From Streptomyces jumonjinensis (GTDB lineage: Bacteria > Actinomycetota > Actinomycetes > Streptomycetales > Streptomycetaceae), in assembly GCF_009600885.1 (NCBI RefSeq), contig NZ_VCLA01000192.1:271899-335898 (forward strand): DNA of 64,000 bases, read 5' to 3'. The notes under the pieces were generated by a model. It made no database searches. It was not told the origin of the DNA and was given only the letters and a program-made list of their open reading frames with translations. Both the position numbers and the translations under genes were made by a program. Shown in pieces: positions 32,127 to 40,503 of this stretch. Position 1 is the first letter of the stretch; the number at the start of each line of letters is the position of its first letter.

Positions 32127-33563
32127 TCAGCTCGCGATGAGGTCCTTGCGGGACCGGTCGCTCTGCGCCGGGCGGGGCACGGGGGCCGGGCGCTTCTGCC
32201 CGGATCCGCCGCCGGTGAGGGCGCCGGCCACCCCGCGCGCCGTGTTCCACAGCACCCGCAGCACGAGCGCGGGCTTCATCAGGGAGTCGGGGCGCTCCAC
32301 GAGTCCCGCGGCCTTCATATAGGCGGCGGTGACCTCGCCGTCGACGACGGCGGCCTTCTGCACGAGCTTCAGATAGATCTGTCCCATGCGGACCTGCGCG
32401 GTGCGGTCGCCCTTCACTCCGGAGAAGGAGAGGTCGACCATGTTGGTCATCTCCCACGGCGGGTCGATGACGTCGTGGGCGAGGTCGCGGAAGTACTGGA
32501 GCGGCTGGGGGGAGGCTCCGGTGTGCAGATGGTCGCGGATGGTCAGGGCGCAGAGCGCGGAGACCGTCATGCCCTGGGCGTAGATCGGGTTGAAGCAGGT
32601 GATCGCGTCGCCGGTGACCAGGAGGCCGTCCGGGAAGCGGGTCAGCTTCTCGTAGCGGCGGCGCAGCGTCGTCGGGAAGCGGAACGCGACCGGCTCGTCG
32701 AGGGGTTCGGCATGCTGGAGCGCGTCGGCGATGTCCGGGACGGCCAGCGTCTTGAGCCAGTCGTACAGGCCCTGCTGGTCGGTGGGCGGGTGGTCGCCGA
32801 GGAGGCCGTAGGTGGTCAGCTCGACGCGGTCGCCGTCGGTCTTGGTGAAGATGGCGCCCCGGGGGACCTGGGGCGAGGCGGCCGGGTTGATGGACAGGTC
32901 GCCGTGGTACGGGTCGGCGAGCATCCGGTAGTGCTGGGTGACATAGCCGAGGCCGATCTTCTTGCGCTCCTCCTCGACCCGGCCGTAGCCCAGCTCCTCC
33001 AGCCAGATCGGGGTGCGGGAGCCGCGGCCCGTGGCGTCGACGACGAGGTCGGCTTCGATGACCTCCTCCTCGCCGCCGCCGGTGCGCTGGACCCGGGCGC
33101 CCGTGATCCGGCTGCGGTCCGGTGTGGTCTCCAGGCCGAGGATGTCGTGCTCCTCGATGAAGACGACGTTGGGCAGCGCCTCGGTGCGCTCACGGATGTG
33201 GCGCTCCAGCATGGGGCGGCTGGCGGCGACGCAGACCAGTCCGGCGCTCTGCTGCTTGAGCTGCTTGCCGTTGAAGTACCAGCGGACGTTGCCGGCGAGG
33301 TCGCCGGTGGGCACGCCGTCCGCGAACAGCTCTTCGGTGATGCCTGGGTACAGCTCTTCCATGATCTGCTGGCCGCGGGCCAGCAGGCCGTTGATGTGGC
33401 GTCCCTGAGGGGCGCTGCGGCGCGGTCCGTCCACCCCGACGAGCGCATCGCGGTCCACGATGAGCACTTCGTCGTAGGCGTCGGCGAGCACCCTCGCGGC
33501 GAAAAGGCCGGCGATGCTTCCGCCGAGTACCACCGCGCGCGTCCCAGTGCTGTCGCCCGTCAC
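32127..33563 (-). CDS. FAD-dependent monooxygenase/epoxidase, MonCI-like
   Basis: A 478-residue flavoprotein with an N-terminal FAD fold (VVLGGSIAGLFAARVLADAY, residues 11-30). PQGRHINGLLARGQQIMEELYPG and GDAITCFNPIYAQGMTVSALCAL (second FAD motif) are typical of the polyether-epoxidase (MonCI/Lsd18) and squalene-monooxygenase-like branch, not of flavin halogenases. It probably epoxidises or hydroxylates a cluster intermediate. GTG 33563 has a perfect GAGGAGG site; the longer open frame is ignored. It leads the FAD/C-A/aminomutase operon, with a motif copy 108 bp upstream and a small GTATTAGGAATAC palindrome at the leader. Confidence 0.85.
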   Translation of the reverse strand: MTGDSTGTRAVVLGGSIAGLFAARVLADAYDEVLIVDRDALVGVDGPRRSAPQGRHINGLLARGQQIMEELYPGITEELFADGVPTGDLAGNVRWYFNGKQLKQQSAGLVCVAASRPMLERHIRERTEALPNVVFIEEHDILGLETTPDRSRITGARVQRTGGGEEEVIEADLVVDATGRGSRTPIWLEELGYGRVEEERKKIGLGYVTQHYRMLADPYHGDLSINPAASPQVPRGAIFTKTDGDRVELTTYGLLGDHPPTDQQGLYDWLKTLAVPDIADALQHAEPLDEPVAFRFPTTLRRRYEKLTRFPDGLLVTGDAITCFNPIYAQGMTVSALCALTIRDHLHTGASPQPLQYFRDLAHDVIDPPWEMTNMVDLSFSGVKGDRTAQVRMGQIYLKLVQKAAVVDGEVTAAYMKAAGLVERPDSLMKPALVLRVLWNTARGVAGALTGGGSGQKRPAPVPRPAQSDRSRKDLIAS

Positions 33564-33671
33564 GGGTACCTCCTCGGGTATTAGGAATACGGATGACCGG
33601 AGTTCTGCGGAGCCGCCGTCCAAAACGGCCGGAGCCGAGTGTTTCGAGAGTGCCATCGAATACACGTCCGG

Positions 33672-33689
33672 CACGTCTTCTGAAATGCT
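33672..33689 (-). promoter_or_regulatory. Cluster motif copy 4, upstream of the FAD/C-A/aminomutase operon
   Basis: On the minus strand AGCATTTCAGAAGACGTG reads towards the FAD monooxygenase gene and ends 108 bp before its GTG. It keeps GCA and AAGA-G with one change in the right half. It overlaps the last region downstream of the ACAD-like gene 2 stop. Confidence 0.45.
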
Positions 33690-33696
33690 CGTCGGT

Positions 33697-34938
33697 TCAC
33701 TGAACAACGGGAAATCTGGATTTGGTGTACTCACGGTTGGCGATGGCCGAGAGAAAAACGGCGATTCCGGCGTGGCTGTGCTGCATGGAGAGGTCCCGCC
33801 AGACCCTTTCCATGCGTTCGCCTTCTTTCACTGCGCTGGAGCCGGCGGTGGGGAAGAGATGGCTTTCGACGGCACGCCAGCTCTGCTTCACCGCTTCACG
33901 GCAGATGGTGATGATCCGGAGTTCCCTTTCGGGGGTGAACTGTCCGGGCCCCGCCGCGGCGGCCTCGTCCCACTGCCGGATCGCGTTCAGGAAGGCGGCT
34001 TCGGCGGACGCGATGAGGCCGGCGGCCTCGCCGTACCAGAACTGGAAGTCGGGGTCCTCGCTGCGGACGGCGATCGGGGGGAACATGGTCCGCTTGGTGC
34101 GGAGCAGCTCCTCGTAGGCGTCGAGCGCGCCCTGTGCCATGCCGATGGCCAGCGCGGCGTCCTCCAGGACCATGAAGCTGAGCGGGCCGCCCCCGTACAT
34201 CGGGTTGCCGTGCAGGGCGAGACCGGGGGTCCCGTTCAGGACGTCGACCTCGCTCATATGCATGGGCAGGGTCCAGTGGCCGGGGATGCGGCCGTTCTCG
34301 ATGGCGATGCTGTGCGAGCCGCTGCCGCGGAGGCCGAGCTGCCGCCCCCAGTCGTCCAGCCGCCGGAACTCGCTGCTCGGGGCGATGAACATCATGGGCC
34401 GCGGGTCGGCGCCGGGGCCGCCGGGGATCAGGGTGTGGCCGACGAAGTGGGTGGCGTACGGCGATCCCGAGCAGTAGTTCCAGACGCCGTTGAGCACCCA
34501 CTGTCCGTCGTCGGCGCGTTCGGCGGTGCCGCTGGGCGCGACGGTCGCGGGGCAGATGAAGTCTCCGTCGGCGAACACCTCGCGCTGGACGCGTTCGTCG
34601 AAGAGCGTCGCCACCGCGTGCGCGTGGGCGGCGCCCAGGCAGTACATCCAGCCCGTGGAGGGGCAGCCTCTGCTGAGCGCCATCACCACGCGCATGAACG
34701 TGCCGACGCCGAATTCATAGCCCCCGTATCTGCGCGGGACCAGGATCCGGTAGAAGCCCGCCGCCCGGAACGCCTCATGGGTGTCGGGGGCGTAGAAGGT
34801 GCGCTGCTCGGTCTCGGCCTGACGGGCGGTCAGGGTGGGGGCGATGGCCTCGGCCCGGGCGAGGATGTCGTCCGGGGTGAGTCCGGGCTCGGGGGGAAGG
34901 GACATGTCATGGCCGGGGACATTCGCGGTCACTGTCAT
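33697..34938 (-). CDS. Acyl-CoA-dehydrogenase-fold flavoprotein (group D monooxygenase type) 2
   Basis: A 413-residue relative of the flavoprotein at 23002 and of HsaA-type FADH2-dependent monooxygenases. Landmarks are FRAAGFYRILVPRRYGGYEFGVGTFMRVVMALSRGCPSTGW, DGQWVLNGVWNYCSGSPYATHFV, and a C-terminal WRDLSMQHSHAGIAVFLSAIANREY. The two proteins are clearly homologous but diverged, so they are likely to do different steps. ATG 34938 follows AAGGA at 10 bp. It is divergent from the solute-binding protein gene, and each has its own motif copy. Electrons would come from an unlinked flavin reductase. Confidence 0.8.
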   Translation of the reverse strand: MTVTANVPGHDMSLPPEPGLTPDDILARAEAIAPTLTARQAETEQRTFYAPDTHEAFRAAGFYRILVPRRYGGYEFGVGTFMRVVMALSRGCPSTGWMYCLGAAHAHAVATLFDERVQREVFADGDFICPATVAPSGTAERADDGQWVLNGVWNYCSGSPYATHFVGHTLIPGGPGADPRPMMFIAPSSEFRRLDDWGRQLGLRGSGSHSIAIENGRIPGHWTLPMHMSEVDVLNGTPGLALHGNPMYGGGPLSFMVLEDAALAIGMAQGALDAYEELLRTKRTMFPPIAVRSEDPDFQFWYGEAAGLIASAEAAFLNAIRQWDEAAAAGPGQFTPERELRIITICREAVKQSWRAVESHLFPTAGSSAVKEGERMERVWRDLSMQHSHAGIAVFLSAIANREYTKSRFPVVQ

Positions 34939-35062
34939 CGCTGCGCGGATCCTTTTCCTCGGGCGGGGCACCACCGCCGGGGCCGCGGCATCCGGTCCCA
35001 TGGGTGCGTCTGTCGTGCCGGGTCACGCCATGCAGGCAGAGTCACAGCGGCCCGGTTGAGCA

Positions 35063-35080
35063 CGCATCTCCTGAATTGCG
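35063..35080 (-). promoter_or_regulatory. Cluster motif copy 5, upstream of ACAD-like gene 2
   Basis: On the minus strand CGCAATTCAGGAGATGCG reads towards the flavoprotein gene and ends 124 bp before ATG 34938. It fits the consensus fully. Confidence 0.6.
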
Positions 35081-35109
35081 GTGCCACCCCCCATGGCCTC
35101 GGGAAAGAG

Positions 35110-35127
35110 AGCAATCGCCGAGATGTG
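35110..35127 (+). promoter_or_regulatory. Cluster motif copy 6, upstream of the solute-binding protein gene
   Basis: AGCAATCGCCGAGATGTG reads towards the gene at 35250 and ends 122 bp before its ATG. It fits the consensus fully. Confidence 0.55.
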
Positions 35128-35249
35128 ACCCGGCCCGCGGAGCGTCAAGGATGGACGGGAACAGCGATGCCGTAGGGGCGCGCGACGCTGTTTCCGGTTC
35201 AGGCCGGTTTCCGGTTCAGGCCCCGTTCCGTCCCCGAAGTGGAGGACCC

Positions 35250-36686
35250 ATGCGCCCATGCTGCCGCGCAGCCGCGTCGTCGCCGGCAGTGCCGGACACC
35301 GCTGTCACCGCCGTCACCGCCGGGGTGAGTGATCTGCCGCGGATCGAACCCGCGCGGCCCGGTGTCACGGTCATCGAGGCATGGCTCTCCGAGTTCCCCT
35401 TCCCCGGCTTCCTCGACGCGGTGCGCGAGCGCGCCGCCGAGTTCGAGCGGACCCATCCGCGGTACCGGATCGTCATCCGGGGCTTCTCGTACGAGAAGCT
35501 TCCCGCGAAGGTCGTACGGGCGGCGGCGAGCGGCTCCGCCCCGGCGATCGCCTCGTACTACTCGGGCGCCTCCCAGCTGGCCCGCGACACCCGCACCGCG
35601 GACGGGGCGCCGCTGTTCGTCTCGGTCGAGAAGGCGATCGGCGGCCGGTCCGAGATCCTCGGCGAGCCGGTCGTGATCGACGATGTGCTGGCGGGGGTGC
35701 GGGAGTACTACACCTACGACGGCGATCTCGCCTCGATGCCGATGACGCTGTCCACGATGCTGCTGTACGCCAACACCACGCTGCTGGAGCGGGCGGGCGT
35801 GCCGCGCACCCCGCGCAGCTGGGACGAGGTGGAGCTGGCGTGCAAGGCGGTCGCCGGGCTCCCGGACGGGCCGGCGCACGGCATCGCCTGGCCGGTCGAC
35901 GGAAAGTTCATGCAGCATGCGCTCGCCCAGCAGGGCGGGCTGCTCACCGACGCGTCGAACGGGCACGCGGGCCGTTCCCTGCGCGTCGATCTGACCTCGC
36001 CGGAGCTGCTGGCCTATGTGCGGTGGTGGCAGCGGCTGCACCAGGAGGGCCACTATCTGCACACCGGCGTCATGGAGGACTGGGCGGGCACGTTCGGGGC
36101 GCTGGCCGGGCAGCGGGTGGCGCTGCGGTTCAGCTCGTCCTTCGACGCCAACTACATGGTGCGTGCGGCGCAGGATGCCGGGTTCGGCCTGGAGGTGGGC
36201 CCGCTGCCGCACAACGACACCGTGCCCTGGGCCGGCAACTGGATCGGCGGGGACTCGCTCTGGCTGGCGGACGGCCTGGACGAGGCGACCCGGGACGGCG
36301 CGCTGGCCTTCATGCAGTATCTGAGCAGCCCGCTCAACATCGCCCGGCGGCACAAGGCCAGCGGCTCCGCGCCGGTGACCGGGGCGTCGGTCGCGCTGCT
36401 GGAGGAAGAGGGCTGGTTCGACGAGCATCCGCACCACCGGGTCCCCGTGGAGCAGCTGGCGCTGCGCGGCGGTCCGCCGTCCGCGCACGGCGCGCTCGCC
36501 GGGGGGCTGCACGGCATCCAGATGGAGATGATGGCGGCGATGGAGGACGTCCTGACCCAGGGCGCTCCGGCGGGGGAACGGTTCGCCCGGGCGGAGGCCG
36601 AGGCGCAGCGGATCCTGGACGAGTACAACGCCTGGGCGCTGGGGACGGGGCCGCTGACGCCGGAGACTCTCGCGGTACGCATCTGA
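35250..36686 (+). CDS. ABC-type solute-binding-fold protein, no signal peptide
   Basis: A 478-residue protein with the fold of family-1 extracellular solute-binding proteins: IEAWLSEFPFPGFLDAVRERAAEFERTHP, MPMTLSTMLLYANTTLLERAGVPRTPRSWDEV, GNWIGGDSLWLADG, FMQYLSSPLNIA and RILDEYNAWALG. The N-terminus (MRPCCRAAASSPAVPDTA) lacks both a hydrophobic signal and a lipobox with membrane helix. The open frame upstream (from 35004) does not supply one clearly either. No permease or ATPase genes are nearby. ATG 35250 follows GGAGG. It may be a cytoplasmic ligand-binding or repurposed protein of the cluster, or secreted by an unusual route. Confidence 0.75.
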   Translation: MRPCCRAAASSPAVPDTAVTAVTAGVSDLPRIEPARPGVTVIEAWLSEFPFPGFLDAVRERAAEFERTHPRYRIVIRGFSYEKLPAKVVRAAASGSAPAIASYYSGASQLARDTRTADGAPLFVSVEKAIGGRSEILGEPVVIDDVLAGVREYYTYDGDLASMPMTLSTMLLYANTTLLERAGVPRTPRSWDEVELACKAVAGLPDGPAHGIAWPVDGKFMQHALAQQGGLLTDASNGHAGRSLRVDLTSPELLAYVRWWQRLHQEGHYLHTGVMEDWAGTFGALAGQRVALRFSSSFDANYMVRAAQDAGFGLEVGPLPHNDTVPWAGNWIGGDSLWLADGLDEATRDGALAFMQYLSSPLNIARRHKASGSAPVTGASVALLEEEGWFDEHPHHRVPVEQLALRGGPPSAHGALAGGLHGIQMEMMAAMEDVLTQGAPAGERFARAEAEAQRILDEYNAWALGTGPLTPETLAVRI

Positions 36687-36757
36687 CGCACAGCGCTTTC
36701 CGGCCATGAGGCCGGTCCGTTTGCACGGCCGCCGACCTGGGCTGCCGTGTGAAGAAC

Positions 36758-36775
36758 CGCATTCCAGAAGATGCG
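36758..36775 (+). promoter_or_regulatory. Cluster motif copy 7, upstream of the DUF899 gene
   Basis: CGCATTCCAGAAGATGCG reads towards the DUF899 gene and ends 97 bp before ATG 36873. It fits the consensus fully and is also a partial palindrome (CGCAT...ATGCG). Confidence 0.6.
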
Positions 36776-36872
36776 GGCCGGTGGAATCGGGACCGAGGAT
36801 GCATCGCGGGACAGTCCTCGCGGATGGCTCGATCCCAACTCTCCACCGGCCCCCCGACGACAGGGATTCCTT

Positions 36873-37619
36873 ATGAACGACACCTCGAACGCTCTCCCAC
36901 CCGTGGTGTCACGGGAGGAGTGGCTCGCCGCTCGTAAGGCACTGCTCGCCCGGGAACGGGAGGCCACCCGGCTCAGGGACGCGGTCAACGCGGAACGCCG
37001 CCGGATGCCCATGGTGAAGGTGGAGAAGGAGTATCTCTTCGAAGGGCCGGACGGCAAGGAGTCCCTGCTCGATCTCTTCGAGGGACGCCGTCAGCTCTAT
37101 GTCCACAGCTTCATGTGGGTCGACGCGCTCGACACGGGGTGCCCGGTCTGCACGGCCACCTCCGACATCAACTTCACGCCGTCCATGCTCAGCCAGCTGC
37201 ACCGGCGCGATGTCTCCCTGGCGGTGATCTCCCGCACCTCGCTGGCGAGCATCGAGCGGTACAAGGCGGAGAAGGGCTGGTCGTTCCCCTGGTACTCCAC
37301 GGGCGGCAATGACTTCCCGTACGACTACCAGCTCACGGTGGACGACGAGCGGGGCGCGACGGAGTACAACTACCGGGACCGTGAGGACCTGACCCGGCGT
37401 GGTTTCGGGGAGACCTTCTCCGAGCTCGATCTGCCGGGGAATCTGGTCTTCCTGCGCGACGGGGACGATGTCTACCAGACGTACGGGGCCTATGCGCGCG
37501 GTCTCGACCACATCGTGCCGTACTACAACTTCCTGGATCTGACGCCGCTCGGCCGGCAGGAGGACTGGGAGGAGACTCCCGAGGGCTGGACGACCTATCC
37601 GTTCGGCCACTTCTTCTGA
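36873..37619 (+). CDS. DUF899 thioredoxin-like family protein
   Basis: A 248-residue protein of the DUF899 family, which has a thioredoxin-like fold. The motif GCPVCTATSDINF carries a CxxC pair, preceded by LYVHSFMWVDALDTG and followed by VSLAVISRTSLASIERYKAEKGWSFPWYSTGGNDFPYDYQ, all usual for the family. The biochemical role is unproven; a dithiol oxidoreductase function is suggested by the fold. ATG 36873 follows AGGGATTCC. It lies 138 bp before the covalent-flavin oxidase gene on the same strand and probably shares a transcript. Confidence 0.85.
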   Translation: MNDTSNALPPVVSREEWLAARKALLAREREATRLRDAVNAERRRMPMVKVEKEYLFEGPDGKESLLDLFEGRRQLYVHSFMWVDALDTGCPVCTATSDINFTPSMLSQLHRRDVSLAVISRTSLASIERYKAEKGWSFPWYSTGGNDFPYDYQLTVDDERGATEYNYRDREDLTRRGFGETFSELDLPGNLVFLRDGDDVYQTYGAYARGLDHIVPYYNFLDLTPLGRQEDWEETPEGWTTYPFGHFF

Positions 37620-37756
37620 GATTCGCCGGGGATTCGCCGGGGGCTGCCGAGGGTCTGCTGAGAGCCCGCCGGGAGCCCCCGGGGTCCCGGGAGTCCCCGC
37701 CGGGATCGGCCACTTCGTCATGTGAAGACCCGTCATGTGAAGAGAGGACGACCGAC

Positions 37757-39271
37757 GTGTCCCAGAACGACATCGCGGCTCTCGGACCGGCCACGATAGC
37801 CGCCGACGACCCCCGCTACACCAGCATGGTGCGCGGCATGAACCACCGGTTCACCGGCCGGCCGGACTATGTCCGGGTGGTGTCGACGACCGAGCAGGTG
37901 CGGGCGGCGGTGGGCGAGGCGGTCGCGGCCGGCAAGCGGGTCTCCGTCCGCAGCGGCGGGCACGGCTTCGAGGACTTCACCACCTCCGGCGTCGAAGTGC
38001 TGCTCGACCTCTCCGAGATGGACCGGGTCGGCTATGACCCGGTCCGGCGGGCCTTTGTGATCGAGGCGGGCGCGACCCTCGGCCATGTCTACCGGGTGCT
38101 GTTCAAGGGCTGGGGAGTGACCGTGCCCGCCGGGGAGTGCCCCGAGGTGGGCGTGGGCGGTCACTTCACCGGCGGCGGCTTCGGCAATCTGTCGCGCAGC
38201 CTGGGCCTGGTCGTGGACTACATGGAAGCCGTGGAGGTCGTGGTCGTCGACCGCGACGGCACGGCGCGCACCATCGTGGCCTCCCGCGATCCGGAGGATC
38301 CGCACCACGATCTGTGGTGGGCGAACACCGGAGGCGGCGGCGGCAACTTCGGGGTGGTGACCCGGTTCTGGATGCGTACGCCCGGAACGGAGGAGCTGGA
38401 GCCGCAGCGGCAGCTGCCGCGGGCTCCCGCCCAGTGGCGCAGCGGGATGGCCGTCTGGTCCTGGGACGGTCTGAGCGAGGACGCGTTCGCCGCGCTGCTG
38501 GGCGACTTCGGCGCCTGGTTCGAGCGGAACAGCGCCCCCGGCTCCCCCTATGAGAAGGTCCACGGCTTTCTGCACGCCTCGCACCGCTCGGGCTTCGGGG
38601 TGACCGTGGGCTCGATGATCGACGACAGCCTCCCCGACGCGGCGAAGCTGATGGACGCGTTCTTCGACGAGGTCTCCGCCCGGGTGGGGGTGGAGCCGAT
38701 GTTCCGGACCCAGCAGGTGAAGCCCTGGCTGTACTTCTCCTCGTATCCGGGGTGGGGCGACCCCGGCGGCCCGGACACCCGCCGGATCAAGATCAAGGCC
38801 GCGTATCTGCGCCAGGGGTACTCCGACCGTCAGATCGGCGCGGTCCACCGCCATCTGAGCGCCGAGGGCTCCGAGGCGGCGCAGCTGATCCTGATCGGCT
38901 ACGGCGGACAGGTGAACACGGTCGCGCCGGAGGCGACGGCGACCGCGCAGCGGGACTCGGTCATCAAGGCCGCCTATCTCTCGGTGTGGTCCGCGGAGGA
39001 GCAGGACGGGCCGAACATGACGGCGCTGCGGGAGATGTACCGCGAGGTGTACGCGGAGACCGGCGGGGTGCCGGCGCCCGGCGGGGGCAGCGACGGATCG
39101 TATGTGAACTACGCCGACGCCGATCTGGCCGATCCGGTCTGGAACACCTCGGGGGTGCCCTGGCACACGCTCTACTACAAGGACAACTACCCGCGGCTCC
39201 AGCGGATCAAGGAGCGTTACGACCCGCGGAACGAGTTCCGCCACGGGCTCTCCATCGAGCTGCCCGGCTGA
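37757..39271 (+). CDS. BBE-type FAD oxidase with bicovalent flavin sites
   Basis: A 504-residue oxidase of the berberine-bridge-enzyme/GOOX family. His69 in SVRSGGHGFED and Cys128 in PAGECPEVGVGG are the two residues that bind FAD covalently in bicovalent members. GGHFTGGGFGNLSRSLGLVVDY completes the PCMH domain, and the BBE C-terminal strand is present (YYKDNYPRLQRIKERYDPRNEFRHG). Such enzymes oxidise alcohols, sugars or form rings in antibiotic pathways. There is no signal peptide. GTG 37757 follows GAGAGGA. Upstream lies a direct repeat CGTCATGTGAAGA (twice, 37717-37742). The strong terminator 20 bp after its stop ends the unit. Confidence 0.88.
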   Translation: MSQNDIAALGPATIAADDPRYTSMVRGMNHRFTGRPDYVRVVSTTEQVRAAVGEAVAAGKRVSVRSGGHGFEDFTTSGVEVLLDLSEMDRVGYDPVRRAFVIEAGATLGHVYRVLFKGWGVTVPAGECPEVGVGGHFTGGGFGNLSRSLGLVVDYMEAVEVVVVDRDGTARTIVASRDPEDPHHDLWWANTGGGGGNFGVVTRFWMRTPGTEELEPQRQLPRAPAQWRSGMAVWSWDGLSEDAFAALLGDFGAWFERNSAPGSPYEKVHGFLHASHRSGFGVTVGSMIDDSLPDAAKLMDAFFDEVSARVGVEPMFRTQQVKPWLYFSSYPGWGDPGGPDTRRIKIKAAYLRQGYSDRQIGAVHRHLSAEGSEAAQLILIGYGGQVNTVAPEATATAQRDSVIKAAYLSVWSAEEQDGPNMTALREMYREVYAETGGVPAPGGGSDGSYVNYADADLADPVWNTSGVPWHTLYYKDNYPRLQRIKERYDPRNEFRHGLSIELPG

Positions 39272-39290
39272 TCCTCTCTCCTCGCAGAGC

Positions 39291-39329
39291 GGCGCCCCGG
39301 CCCCCCACCTGGTGGGGGGCCGGGGCGCC
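39291..39329. terminator. Bidirectional terminator, 19-bp perfect stem
   Basis: GGCGCCCCGGCCCCCCACC (39291-39309) pairs perfectly with 39311-39329. It separates the convergent FAD oxidase and LLM genes. Confidence 0.85.
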
Positions 39330-39357
39330 GGTCCGCGGGAGGCTTCGACGGAACGGT

Positions 39358-40238
39358 CTAGGCGTCGGCCACCGCGGGGATGATCTTCTCGCCGACGATG
39401 TCGACCTGGGCGTGCGGCCGGGAGCCCGTGACGATGCCGATCACGGTGGTCACGCCGAAGGCGCCGAGCGCGAGGATCTCCTCGGTCAGCTCGCCCGCCT
39501 TCGCGCCGTTCTCGCCCGCGTCGAAGTGCATGACGCAGGTCTTCTCGATGGCGTCGTAGTCGCGGCCCTCGGTCTCGCAGTGGCCGCGCAGCACATCGAG
39601 CTTATGGGCGAGGTCCGGTCCCGGGTAGAGGTTGCAGGCGTCGGCGTAGCGGGCGACCAGGCGCAGGGTCCGCTTCTCCCCGCCGCCGCCGATCATGATC
39701 GGGGGGTGGGGCCGGGAGAGGTTCTGCGGCAGGTTCAGGGGCCGCTCCAGCTGGTAGTGCTCCCCCTCGAAGGGCCGTTCGTCGCCGCGTTCGCCGTCCC
39801 ACATCCGCAGACAGATCTGGACGGCTTCCTCCAGCATGCCGAAGCGCTCCCCCAGCGGGGGGAACGGGATGCCGAGGCCGCGCGCCTCCTCCTCGTACCA
39901 GCCCGCTCCGATGCCGAGCGCGGCCCGGCCGCCGGAGAGTACGTCGAGGGTGGTCACGGACTTGGCGAGCAGGCCGGGCGCGCGGAAGTGGACGCCCGCG
40001 ACCAGGGGCATGAGCCGGCAGCGCCGGGTGTGGGCGGCCAGGACGCCGAGGGTGGTGAAGCACTCCGGCTGCGCAGCTCGGGCCCGCCCATGAGGGGGCC
40101 CTGCCACACATGGTCGGGGACGCTGATGACGTCGAATCCGGCGTCGTCGGCGGAGCGCGCGAGCCGTGCGAGCGAGTCCCCCATGCGGGGCGCTCCGCCC
40201 TCCCAGTCGAAGTCCCCGATGCACAGGCCAATCTTCAT
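39358..40238 (-). pseudogene. LLM-class F420-dependent oxidoreductase, frameshifted
   Basis: The N-terminus is in one frame (ATG 40238: MKIGLCIGDFDWEGGAPRMG, then GFDVISVPDHVWQGPLMGGPEL). The rest is in another (CFTTLGVLAAHTRRCRLMPL, LLAKSVTTLDVLSGGRAALG, NLPQNLSRPHPPIMIGGGGE). Together they make a normal luciferase-like monooxygenase of about 293 residues, of the type that uses reduced F420. The break lies near 40065-40090 and needs a one-base loss or two-base gain. Everything else looks intact, so a recent mutation, a sequencing error or programmed frameshifting are all possible. A weak motif copy lies 110 bp upstream. Confidence 0.8.
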
Positions 40239-40348
40239 GACAGATCTCCCAACAGGTCTTCGGTGAGGTGGGGTTCGCGGGTGGGGCACGCCTCGCGGGC
40301 GCAGGGGCCGGTCGTCCTGCCGGAAGCGTAGGACGGGCGCGGGCTGCG

Positions 40349-40366
40349 GCTTTCTCCCAGCGTGCT
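40349..40366 (-). promoter_or_regulatory. Cluster motif copy 8 (weak), upstream of the LLM gene
   Basis: On the minus strand AGCACGCTGGGAGAAAGC reads towards the LLM gene and ends 110 bp before ATG 40238. It lacks the ATG of GAGATG but matches the first 14 positions and the expected distance. Confidence 0.35.
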
Positions 40367-40503
40367 GGGGCCGGGGGCCGGGGGGGCCGAGCGCATTCGG
40401 CCGCCCGGCTCACCCGGCTGCCCGGCTGACCGTGTGGTCGGACCGCCCGTACACCGCCGTCATGCCGTACGTACGCCCGTACGGTACGGCCGTTCGCCGC
40501 CCG

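Larger units (their letters stand above)
34939..35249. other. 311-bp divergent promoter region with two motif copies and a direct repeat
   Basis: It holds one motif copy for each flanking gene (35063-35080, 35110-35127) at almost equal distances (124 and 122 bp) from their starts. A direct repeat TTTCCGGTTCAGGCC occurs twice at about 35190-35223 in front of the solute-binding protein gene. No gene is seen. Confidence 0.6.

Noticed and set aside
32127..33563. Halogenase assignment for the FAD monooxygenase
   Set aside because: The position in a beta-tyrosine cluster suggested an SgcC3-like halogenase, but the WxWxIP motif is absent and the PQGRHINGLL and FNPIYAQGM segments fit the MonCI/squalene-epoxidase type.
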